A DNA stretch of 45,848 nucleotides from the NCBI RefSeq assembly GCF_003426775.1, contig NZ_QJUG01000046.1:1-45848 (forward strand), in the 5' to 3' direction. The notes beneath the pieces were generated by a model. The model was not told where the DNA came from. It did no database searches and was given only the letters and a program-made list of their open reading frames with translations. The stretch is from Allorhizocola rhizosphaerae. GTDB lineage: Bacteria; Actinomycetota; Actinomycetes; Mycobacteriales; Micromonosporaceae. Positions 26,237 to 33,576 of this stretch are shown here, one piece after another. Both the position numbers and the translations under genes were made by a program. Within the stretch, counting starts at the first letter, position 1, and every line of letters begins with the position of its first letter.

Positions 26237-27661
26237 CACGAGTTCGGGTTGCGGTTGCGCCACGGCGGCCGCCTGTATTGATGCCTCCTGCCGCTTGGCC
26301 ATGCCGAGGTAGACCCCGGCCAGGCCCAGCAGCATGAACAGCAGGCCGGAGACCTGCGGGAAGCTCAGCGTGTCAAACGTTGCGGTGCACACCAGCAGCA
26401 CGGCCGACGCGGCCGTGAACGACTGGCCGAGCTCGCGCATGCGCGGGTCGGTGAACCGGCGCCGCCCGCTGCCGCCGCAGTGCAGGATCGCGAGGTAGAG
26501 CACCAGGATCGCGGTCACCCCGATGGCGCCCATCTCCACCAAGCCCAACAGATACATGTTGTCGGTGTAGCGGTACAGCGAAGGTAAAAAGGTTTGAAAA
26601 CCCCGCCCGGTCCAAGGACTCTGCGCCACGTAGGCGAACACGTCGGAGTAGTTGCCGGTGCGGGCCTTCGTGCTGGAGTCACCGCCGTTGAACACGGTCG
26701 CGAACAGCTGATAAATCGTGCTCAGCAGGCCCGGAATCGCCACTTTCAACATGCCCAACCCGACGACCAGCAGGACCAGGGTCGGCCAGCGGCGCTTCGA
26801 ACTCCACGTGGGCACGAGCACCAGCAGGGCCACGGCGATGCCGATGACCGCGGTCCGCGAGACCGTCATCAGCGTGGCGAGGCTGATCAGTGCGACGGGC
26901 ATCCAGCGCTGCAGCCGACCGGTGTCGGTCCGGTGGAACGCCTGATAGATGGCGAAGGGCAGGATCACCGCGAGCGTCGTGGCGAACTCCAGCGGGTGGA
27001 TCGCGGTCGAGTGGGGCCGGGTGAAGCTGCCGCGCACCATGTTGCCCAGCACGACGGCGGTCTCCATGCCGGGGATCTGTATCCACGCGAGGATGTCGCG
27101 GCGCAGGAAGAACTCGATGATCCCCACCACCGCCGCGATCGACGCGCACCGGATCACCAGTCGTAGCAACCGTTCCAGCCGATCCATCGAGCGCACCGAC
27201 GAGGCCAGCAGCACCAGCGAGACCCACGCGGCGAGCTGGATGAGGCTGCGGTCGCCCGCGTTGATCTCCAGGCCCGAGCCGCCCCGCCGGGCAAGGGCCA
27301 CATAGGACAGAAGCACCGCGACGGCGAAGAACCCGATCGCGAAACGCGGCACGCCGACGCCGGGCAGCGGTTCGATCCCGCGCCGCATCAGCCAGCCCGC
27401 CACGAACCACATGAGCGCCAGCAGAGCGAACAGGTTGGCGGGCGTGCCGATCGAGCCCAGCCCGGGCAGCACGATCCGCGACGGTACCAGAAGAAGCAAA
27501 ACGACATAGATGCTCAGGACGGTGGCCACATCGAGGCCGCTCTTTGCCCGCTGGACCACCTTCGCCCGGGCCACCACCCGCCACACGGCGCCGCCGCTGG
27601 AGCGGGCCGCTGCGGAGGTGGCGTGGGGCGAGGGCCTACTTTCCGGTGGCCGGGTCGGCAT
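26222..27661 (-). CDS. Wzy/O-antigen ligase-type polymerase
   Basis: The protein has 479 aa from ATG 27661, with GGCAGGG about 7 bases upstream; longer in-frame starts exist inside the upstream gene. After a polar leader of about 50 residues it has about 12 hydrophobic helices. A long extracytoplasmic loop follows residue 330 (FNGGDSSTKARTGNYSDVFAYVAQSPWTGRGFQTFLPS), with the G-R and W-x-G-x-G pattern typical of the Wzy_C/WaaL domain. The SRTA segment in LMTVSRTAVIGIAV is also conserved in this family. It would polymerise repeat units or ligate glycans on the outer face. The start overlaps the Wzz-like gene and the stop couples to the mini-ORF. Confidence 0.87.
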   Translation of the reverse strand: MPTRPPESRPSPHATSAAARSSGGAVWRVVARAKVVQRAKSGLDVATVLSIYVVLLLLVPSRIVLPGLGSIGTPANLFALLALMWFVAGWLMRRGIEPLPGVGVPRFAIGFFAVAVLLSYVALARRGGSGLEINAGDRSLIQLAAWVSLVLLASSVRSMDRLERLLRLVIRCASIAAVVGIIEFFLRRDILAWIQIPGMETAVVLGNMVRGSFTRPHSTAIHPLEFATTLAVILPFAIYQAFHRTDTGRLQRWMPVALISLATLMTVSRTAVIGIAVALLVLVPTWSSKRRWPTLVLLVVGLGMLKVAIPGLLSTIYQLFATVFNGGDSSTKARTGNYSDVFAYVAQSPWTGRGFQTFLPSLYRYTDNMYLLGLVEMGAIGVTAILVLYLAILHCGGSGRRRFTDPRMRELGQSFTAASAVLLVCTATFDTLSFPQVSGLLFMLLGLAGVYLGMAKRQEASIQAAAVAQPQPELVGAAR

Positions 27662-28616
27662 CTTGCGGCCCTGCCTTGCCATTTGAGCGGTACACCGTCG
27701 ACCATCCCGGGCCCATGCCCGCCGCCGGTTTGGTGCCGTTGGGGCTGCCCGCATCGACGATGGCCTCGTCCACCGGTTCGGCGGGCTGGGGCTTGTCTCT
27801 GCCCTTCTCTTTGCCCTTCGCGGCCATGCTCGCCACGGCGGCCGGCTCGTGGAACTCGACCGGGATGCGCGGCAGGGTCACGGTGGCGTCGGACAGCGTG
27901 ATGGTCGCGGTCTCGGTCAGGCTGGCGGGAGGAGGCAGGGTCCGCAGCGGCACACCGGCGGCGGCCGTGGTGGTCACCGGCTGTGGCGCGCCCCACTCCG
28001 GGCGCCGCCGCGACCGGGCCAGCCCCTCGATGACGAACGTGAGCCCGAAGGCGAACACCGTGCCCGCGCCGGCCGCTCCGATGACGATCTCCAGTTTGTC
28101 CTTCAGCTTGGCTTCTGGCGTCTGGGCCGGCGTGATTTCGACCACCCGGACCATGTCTTCCGGCTTCACCTGGCTGCCCGCCTGGATCTCGCGCAGTTTG
28201 CGGGCGGCGAAGTCAGCCAGCAGCTCGGTGGACTGCAGCACCTTCCTGGAGTCGGTGCCGGTGACGCAGAGCGTGATGAACGGGCCCTGCGCGTTGTCAG
28301 CCAGGCCCGCGGTGTATTCGTCGGTGACGCCGAGCCCGACCAGCTCCGCCTTGGACTCGTTGGAGGTCAGGCTGCGCGAGAGAAAGTCGGCGGTCGCGAC
28401 CAGGGAGCTGTCGAAGGTCAGAAAGGGGTTGGCGTTGCCCTTGGTGGCGCTGGTGGTGGCCCGCTCGGCGCTCAGCAGGCTGATCGTGCTGCAGGAGTCA
28501 TATTTGGTGGGAACCATGAGGTATGCGGCGACCGTCAGCCCGGCGGTGACAAGCATCAACGGCAGGACGATGTACCACCGGTTTCGCAAAACCCGGAGGA
28601 TCTCTGCGAGGTCCAT
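27636..28616 (-). CDS. Wzz-like chain-length/co-polymerase protein with long cytoplasmic tail
   Basis: The protein has 326 aa; GGAG lies 6 bases before the ATG. It opens MDLAEILRVLRNRWYIVLPL, the Wzz start, with helix 1 about 15-36. An extracytoplasmic part (about 37-168) has coiled helices and ends with a PxxP-type approach to helix 2 (about 170-195, Gly-rich). A tail of about 130 residues rich in Pro, Ala and Lys follows. It has no Walker motif and almost no Tyr, so it is not fused to a tyrosine kinase. The family controls polymer length with Wzy. It is the first gene of the minus-strand assembly operon. Confidence 0.85.
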   Translation of the reverse strand: MDLAEILRVLRNRWYIVLPLMLVTAGLTVAAYLMVPTKYDSCSTISLLSAERATTSATKGNANPFLTFDSSLVATADFLSRSLTSNESKAELVGLGVTDEYTAGLADNAQGPFITLCVTGTDSRKVLQSTELLADFAARKLREIQAGSQVKPEDMVRVVEITPAQTPEAKLKDKLEIVIGAAGAGTVFAFGLTFVIEGLARSRRRPEWGAPQPVTTTAAAGVPLRTLPPPASLTETATITLSDATVTLPRIPVEFHEPAAVASMAAKGKEKGRDKPQPAEPVDEAIVDAGSPNGTKPAAGMGPGWSTVYRSNGKAGPQDADPATGK

Positions 28617-28801
28617 CTACAACTCCATTGCCGCCGTTGCGAAGATTTCCGAGATCATGCCGCACTTGTGTCGACAAGCCGACAGTGGATCCCGGATAGC
28701 CGACCGCCACCCAAGACACCACGCATAAAGTACTGCCGGGGGGACAGGCCGGACATCCTCTGATTGTGTCGGGTTTCCGCATATGCCGAGGTCCCTTGCC
28801 G

Positions 28802-28822
28802 TGCGATGCCCCCAGCATCGCA
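28802..28822. promoter_or_regulatory. Palindrome in the divergent Wzz control region
   Basis: TGCGATGC and GCATCGCA form a perfect 8-bp inverted repeat around a 5-base centre, 41 bases before the GTG of the plus-strand Wzz-like gene. It lies in the 247-bp region from which both Wzz-like genes are transcribed. It may be an operator or a leader hairpin. No promoter elements are certain in 28617-28863. Confidence 0.35.
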
Positions 28823-28863
28823 TGATAGACGTCGACAGCGGAGCGCGACGGAGGCAAGGCACG

Positions 28864-29544
28864 GTGTACCTCACGGAAGTCCTGGCGGCATTGCGCCGCC
28901 GATGGGTCATCATGCTCATCGGCCTGGGGTTGACCGCCGGCGTCGGGCTGTGGGCCGCCGACCCGCCGCCGCGCTACGAGGCGTTCGAGGTGTTCGCCAT
29001 CCTGCCGCCGCAATTGCCCAACATCCCCAACCAGCTCACTGGCCTGCGGCCGTCGCTTGCCGTGACCGGGGCGGTGGTGGCACAACGACTGATGAGCGGC
29101 TCCGGCCGGGCGCAACTGCGGCGCGCCGGGGTAAATGGGGCATATTCGCTCGCCCCGCGCAACAGCGGCACCGTGCAGACCCCCGAATACCTCATCGCGT
29201 GGGTCATGGCCAAGGCCAACGGGCCGGACGAGCAGACCGCCCTGCGCGAGCTCGACATCATCATCCAGGTCTTCGCCGACGAGCTGGTCCGCCTGCAAGA
29301 AGAGTGGGACGTCGCGCAGGCGGAACGGATCACGATCGGCGTGCTCGCGGCGCCCAGCGCCGCGCTGATTCCGCACTCATCGATCCGCGCCCTGGCCGGC
29401 ACCGGCCTCGCCGGCTTCATCCTCACCACGACCGTCGCCCTCCTATGGGACCGCCGAAGGGTGAATTCTCCGCAGCCGGTGGGCCCGGATCGCTTCGCGC
29501 CCGGCCCCACCCGCGCAAGAGCACGGCTTCGCCTGAACAGTTAG
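28864..29544 (+). CDS. Second, short Wzz-like protein
   Basis: The protein has 226 aa from GTG 28864, chosen because GGAGG lies 9 bases upstream; ATG 28822 is an alternative. It opens YLTEVLAALRRRWVIMLIG with helix 1 at about 15-32 and helix 2 at about 177-195. The extracytoplasmic part is only about 145 residues, and there is no kinase domain. The last 25 or so residues are encoded by a 76-bp intergenic repeat, so the ancestral protein probably ended soon after LLWDRRR. It is divergent from the other Wzz-like gene. It could form mixed oligomers with that protein or serve as a separate length regulator. Confidence 0.75.
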   Translation: MYLTEVLAALRRRWVIMLIGLGLTAGVGLWAADPPPRYEAFEVFAILPPQLPNIPNQLTGLRPSLAVTGAVVAQRLMSGSGRAQLRRAGVNGAYSLAPRNSGTVQTPEYLIAWVMAKANGPDEQTALRELDIIIQVFADELVRLQEEWDVAQAERITIGVLAAPSAALIPHSSIRALAGTGLAGFILTTTVALLWDRRRVNSPQPVGPDRFAPGPTRARARLRLNS

Positions 29545-29626
29545 AACCGGATTTTCCGCAGCGGGTGGGCCCGGATCGCTTCGCGCCCGGCCCCACCCGC
29601 GCAAGAGCACGGCTTCGCCTGAACAG
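29465..29626. repeat. 76-bp direct repeat, two copies
   Basis: Copies at 29465-29540 and 29551-29626 differ at two positions. Each contains a near-palindrome (GGTGGGCCCGG then CCCGGCCCCACC). They lie between convergent genes, and the first copy encodes the end of the short Wzz-like protein. A degenerate relative of the right half lies in reverse orientation at 39803-39836. Confidence 0.85.
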
Positions 29627-29628
29627 AG

Positions 29629-30216
29629 TTAGAAGAGTTCGGTAAGGCGCTCGGCTGATTCTTCATAGAGCTCGCCGGTCTGCGGGCAGACGAAGACGCC
29701 GTCTCCCTTGGGCTGCAAGGGAACGCCGGCCCGGCCGACCCAGCCGACGCGGCGGCCTGGCACCCCGACGACGAGGGCGAAGTCGGGCACGTCCTTGACG
29801 ACGACCGCGCCGGCCGCGATCAGCGCCCACCGCCCGATCGTCAGGGGCGCGACGCACACCGCACGGGCACCGATCGACGCGCCCTCCCCGACGACCACGC
29901 CGACCATGTGCCAATCATCACCCGACTTGAGCCGGCCCTCGGGTGTCACGGCCCGCGGATACTCATCATTCGTCAGAACTGCCGCAGGGCCAACGAAAAC
30001 GCCGTCGCCCAGCCGGGCGGGCTCATACACAAGGGCATGGTTCTGTAGCTTGACGTTGTCGCCGACCTGGACACCCGGCCCCACATAGGCACCCCGCCCT
30101 ACGATGCAGTTCTGGCCGATCGTCGCGTGCTCGCGGACCTGTGCGAGATGCCAGATGGTCGTACCGGCACCGATCGTGGCCCGTTCGTCCACGTCGGCAG
30201 AGGGCATGGCGCGCAT
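29629..30216 (-). CDS. Sugar N-acetyltransferase, WbpD/WlbB-like
   Basis: The protein has 195 aa; AAAGGAG lies 6 bases before ATG 30216. From residue 5 onward it is a left-handed beta-helix of hexapeptide repeats (ATIGAGTTIWHLAQVREHATIGQNCIVGRGAYVGPGVQVG). The TNDEYPRA segment and the IGARAVCVAPLTIGRWALI turns are typical of the WbpD/WlbB group, which acetylates the 3-amino group of UDP-GlcNAc3NA. The other four enzymes of that route are in the same locus. The tail (VFVCPQTGELYEE) looks like a short rubredoxin-like end seen in some members. It is transcribed alone, divergent from the next operon. Confidence 0.87.
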   Translation of the reverse strand: MRAMPSADVDERATIGAGTTIWHLAQVREHATIGQNCIVGRGAYVGPGVQVGDNVKLQNHALVYEPARLGDGVFVGPAAVLTNDEYPRAVTPEGRLKSGDDWHMVGVVVGEGASIGARAVCVAPLTIGRWALIAAGAVVVKDVPDFALVVGVPGRRVGWVGRAGVPLQPKGDGVFVCPQTGELYEESAERLTELF

Positions 30217-30388
30217 GGAGAGCTCCTTTTGGTAACAGACGTCACGCAGATATTGCCGCGCAGGCCAATCCGATGATCGCACCTGTCGGCTACCCGTCAT
30301 TATTTCGGCTTCTCGCAGCACGCGGCCCTGACTAGTCTGGCGGCGCGTCGTGTTTTCGCGGCGCTTTTCGTGTTGAAGGGCTTTGCGC

Positions 30389-31543
30389 ATGAGTGTTGCT
30401 ATGGAGCGGTTTGCCGTCCTCGACGCCCGCACCACGGCGCTGACCGAACGGTTGCTGCGCTTGGCGGTGAGCGGGCTACCCAGGATGTACCGCGAGGAGA
30501 GCGACGAATTCGCGTTCACTCGCGCGTTCACCGGCCAGCCGGGCGACCTCACCCCGCAGCTGCGCGGCACCAGCCTGCGTTACGGCGCCATCGTCGCGCT
30601 CGGCGCGCACTTTCTGCCCGAGCCCGAGCAGAAGACGGTGCTCGGCGGCCGAAGCCTCGTCGATTTCATCGCCACGCTGACCGATCGCGTGGGCGACAAC
30701 ACCAACCTGGGCGACGCGGCGCTCGTCGCGTGGGCCTGCGCACAGAGTGCGCATCCGTTGCTGCGCGTGGCTTTGGGCCGCCTGCAAAAGCTCGACCGCC
30801 TGTCGGCGCCGCAATATGTCGTGGAGTCCGCCTGGGTCGTGTCGGCGCTGGCTGCCGCCCGCGCTCAGGCCGACGTCGAGGAGCATCTGAGCGCGGCCCG
30901 CAAGCGCCTGCTCGACTGCGTCGTGCCGGGCAGCCCGGTCTTCCCGCACACCACCGGTCCCGGTCTGGTCCGCGGCTACCGCAACCACATCGCGTGCTTC
31001 GCCGATCAGGTCTACCCGGTTCAGGCGCTGGCCCGCCTGCACCACTCCAGCAAGGGCGGTGACGCGGCCGCGCTGGCCGCCGCGCGGACGACGGCCGAGC
31101 AGATCTGCCGCCTGCAGGGGCCGGACGGGCAGTGGTGGTGGCACTACGACGCCCGCAGCGGCGACGTCGTCGAGGGCTACCCGGTCTACTCCGTGCACCA
31201 GCACGCGATGGCGCCGATGGCGCTGCTCGACCTGGCGGAGGCGGGCGGCGACGACTTCGCCGAGCCGATCCGGCGCGGTCTACTTTGGATGGAGGGGCCC
31301 GCTGAGCTCGGCCCGGACGCGGAGTCGATGATTCACGACGACGAGGGTGTCACCTGGCGCAAGGTGTACCGAGGCGACCCGCGCAAAGTGGTCCGCGCGT
31401 TGAACAGCGTGACGACCCGGGCGGTACCGGGATGGAAGCTTCCGGGAATCGACACGGTCTACAAGCCACGCGCGATCGATCGCGAGTGCCGCCCCTACGA
31501 GTTCGGTTGGCTGTTGTTCACCTGGCTCGGCGGGCTGGCATGA
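30389..31543 (+). CDS. Alpha-alpha toroid protein of unknown function
   Basis: The protein has 384 aa. AAGGG lies 8 bases before ATG 30389. It is almost wholly helical, with recurring pairs such as YVVESAWVVSALAAAR and AAARTTAEQICRLQGPDGQWWWHYDARSGDVVEGYPVYSVHQHAMAPMALLDLAEAGG. This last part resembles the QxxDGxW turns of terpene-cyclase/prenyltransferase or glycan-lyase alpha toroids. Conserved-looking acidic and His residues (YDAR, SVHQHAM, DDEGVTWRK) could form a catalytic cleft. There is no signal peptide. It is coupled by ATGA to the TagA-like glycosyltransferase, so a role in sugar polymer synthesis is likely, but no reaction can be assigned. Confidence 0.75.
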   Translation: MSVAMERFAVLDARTTALTERLLRLAVSGLPRMYREESDEFAFTRAFTGQPGDLTPQLRGTSLRYGAIVALGAHFLPEPEQKTVLGGRSLVDFIATLTDRVGDNTNLGDAALVAWACAQSAHPLLRVALGRLQKLDRLSAPQYVVESAWVVSALAAARAQADVEEHLSAARKRLLDCVVPGSPVFPHTTGPGLVRGYRNHIACFADQVYPVQALARLHHSSKGGDAAALAAARTTAEQICRLQGPDGQWWWHYDARSGDVVEGYPVYSVHQHAMAPMALLDLAEAGGDDFAEPIRRGLLWMEGPAELGPDAESMIHDDEGVTWRKVYRGDPRKVVRALNSVTTRAVPGWKLPGIDTVYKPRAIDRECRPYEFGWLLFTWLGGLA

Positions 31544-32307
31544 GGATTCCGGCGCAGCGCACGCCATCCAATGTGGAGTTGTTCGGGCTCAAACTCGACG
31601 CGCTGACCCTCGACGAGACCGTGCAGCGCTGCCTGGCCGCGGTCGAAAAGGACCAGCTGCTTGAGGTCGGCGTGGTCAACGCGGCGAAGATTGTCAACAT
31701 GGGACGCGACCCGTCGCTGCGCGACGCGGTGGCCGGGTGCGGCCTGCTTGTCGCGGATGGACAGTCGGTGGTGTGGGCCAGCCGGGTGCTCAAAGCGCCG
31801 CTGCCCGAACGGGTCGCGGGCATCGACCTGTTCACCCGCCTGTTGGCAGAGGCAGAAAAGCGGGGCCTGTCGGTGTATTTCCTGGGCGCCAAGCCCGAGG
31901 TGCTCGACGAGATGGTCGCGCGGGTGCGCAGCAAGCACCCGGTGCTCAACATCGCCGGATACCACCATGGTTATTACGCCGCAAGCGAATCGGCCGCCAT
32001 CGCCGACGGCATCCGGGAGAGCAAGGCGCAGCTGCTGTTCCTCGGCATGACCTCCCCCAAGAAGGAATTGTTCGTCGCCGAGTTCGGTGCGCGCAGCGGC
32101 GCGCGCGTGGTGCACGGCGTGGGCGGGTCGTTCGATGTGCTGGCCGGTGTCGTGAAGCGCGCTCCCAAGGCGTGGCAGCGGGTGGGCATGGAATGGCTGT
32201 ACAGAGCCGTCCAGGAGCCGCGCCGGCTGGGCAAGCGCTACCTGAAGACCAACATTGCCTTTGTCGCCATGGTCGCCCGCGAACGCCGGCGTGCCAACAC
32301 CAAATAA
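31540..32307 (+). CDS. WecG/TagA/CpsF family glycosyltransferase (GT26)
   Basis: The protein has 255 aa. ATGA overlap with the toroid gene fixes the start. Diagnostic segments are VVNAAKIVNMGRD (acceptor-side Asn), GLLVADGQSVVWASR with the Asp proposed as catalytic in TagA, GIDLFTRLL, VYFLGAKPEV and LLFLGMTSPKKELFV. The C-terminal basic helix (RRLGKRYLKTN) is the membrane-binding appendage of this family. Characterised members transfer ManNAc (TagA) or ManNAcA (WecG) to a lipid-linked GlcNAc. The genes just downstream make ManNAcA-type precursors, which fits a mannosaminuronic acid donor. Confidence 0.93.
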   Translation: MRIPAQRTPSNVELFGLKLDALTLDETVQRCLAAVEKDQLLEVGVVNAAKIVNMGRDPSLRDAVAGCGLLVADGQSVVWASRVLKAPLPERVAGIDLFTRLLAEAEKRGLSVYFLGAKPEVLDEMVARVRSKHPVLNIAGYHHGYYAASESAAIADGIRESKAQLLFLGMTSPKKELFVAEFGARSGARVVHGVGGSFDVLAGVVKRAPKAWQRVGMEWLYRAVQEPRRLGKRYLKTNIAFVAMVARERRRANTK

Positions 32308-32318
32308 AGGAGATTCCG

Positions 32319-33575
32319 GTGCGCGTCGTCATCGCCGGACAGGGATACGTTGGGCTGCCGCTAGCCATGCGAGCGGCCGAGTGCGGACACGACGTCGTCG
32401 GCTACGACGTGGACGCGGGCCGGGTGTCGCGCCTTGCCGCAGGCGAGTCCTTTGTGGAGGACATCTCGTCGGAGCGGCTGCAGGCGGCGCTCGGCTCGGG
32501 GCGATACAGGGCCACCATGGACGAGGCGGACTGCGCCGGCTTCGACATCGCGCTGATCACCGTGCCGACGCCGTTGCGTGACGGCATCCCGGATCTGTCC
32601 TATGTGGAGGCTTCAGCCGATTTATTCAGCCGGTACCTGCGACCCGGCGCAACCGTCGTGCTGGAGTCAACCACCTATCCGGGCACGACGCAGGAGCTCG
32701 TCGGCCCGATCCTGGAGAAGGGTTCCGGGCTCACCGCGGGCATCGACTTCTACCTGGGCTTCAGCCCCGAGCGGATCGACCCGGGCAACCCCACGTGGGG
32801 CCTGGTCAACACGCCGAAGATCGTGGCCGGGATCGACGAGCACTCGCTGAAGAAGGTCAAGGAGTTCTACGACGGGATCGTCGAGACCACGGTCACGGTC
32901 ACCTCGCCGCGCGAGGCGGAGCTGGCCAAGCTCATCGAAAACACGTTCCGCAGCGTCAACATCGCGCTGATCAACGAGATCGCGATGCTCGCGCACGACC
33001 TCGACGTGGACGTGTGGCAGGCGATCGACGCGGCGTCCAGCAAGCCGTTCGGGTTCATGCGGTTCACGCCTGGGCCGGGTGTCGGCGGGCACTGCCTGCC
33101 GATCGACCCCGCCTATCTGTCGTGGCGGGTGCAGCGCACGCTCGGGCAGAGCTTCCGCTTCGTGGAGCTGGCCAACGACATCAACAACCACATGCCCGAC
33201 TATGTGGTGCGCAGGTTGGGTGATGCGCTCAACCGGCGGTTCCGGTCCGTCGCGGGGACGCGCGTGCTGCTGCTCGGGTTGGCGTACAAGAAAAATACGG
33301 GCGACGCCCGGGAATCGCCGGCGGTCCGCGTCGCGCAGCTGCTCACCCAGCTCGGTGCGAACGTGCGCGCCGCCGACCCGCACGTGGTCGAGGCGGCACA
33401 CGGCATGGAGGACATCGTCCGGGTTGGACTGTCCGAACAGGAGCTGTCGGCGGCCGATGTGGTCGTGCTCCTGGCCGACCACGACGAGTTCGACTACGAC
33501 CTGATCGAGAAGCACGCCAAGTACATTTTGGACACTCGCCGCCGCCTCTCCGGCCCCAACGTCGAGGTGATCTGA
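32319..33575 (+). CDS. UDP-N-acetylhexosamine 6-dehydrogenase (WbpA/WecC family)
   Basis: The protein has 418 aa with AAAGGAG 6 bases before GTG 32319. It has the three parts of nucleotide-sugar dehydrogenases. The NAD domain starts VVIAGQGYVGLPLAMRAAE. The central domain has YLGFSPERIDPGN and ELAKLIENTFRSVNIAL. The catalytic Cys259 is in FTPGPGVGGHCLPIDPAYLSW, followed by the C-terminal domain LLGLAYKKNTGDARESPA. The family oxidises C6 to a carboxylate in two NAD steps. The PGPGVGGHC form and context favour UDP-GlcNAc or UDP-ManNAc over UDP-glucose. With WbpB/E/D/I-like genes nearby it would catalyse the first step to UDP-GlcNAcA. Confidence 0.92.
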   Translation: MRVVIAGQGYVGLPLAMRAAECGHDVVGYDVDAGRVSRLAAGESFVEDISSERLQAALGSGRYRATMDEADCAGFDIALITVPTPLRDGIPDLSYVEASADLFSRYLRPGATVVLESTTYPGTTQELVGPILEKGSGLTAGIDFYLGFSPERIDPGNPTWGLVNTPKIVAGIDEHSLKKVKEFYDGIVETTVTVTSPREAELAKLIENTFRSVNIALINEIAMLAHDLDVDVWQAIDAASSKPFGFMRFTPGPGVGGHCLPIDPAYLSWRVQRTLGQSFRFVELANDINNHMPDYVVRRLGDALNRRFRSVAGTRVLLLGLAYKKNTGDARESPAVRVAQLLTQLGANVRAADPHVVEAAHGMEDIVRVGLSEQELSAADVVVLLADHDEFDYDLIEKHAKYILDTRRRLSGPNVEVI

Positions 33576-33576
33576 C

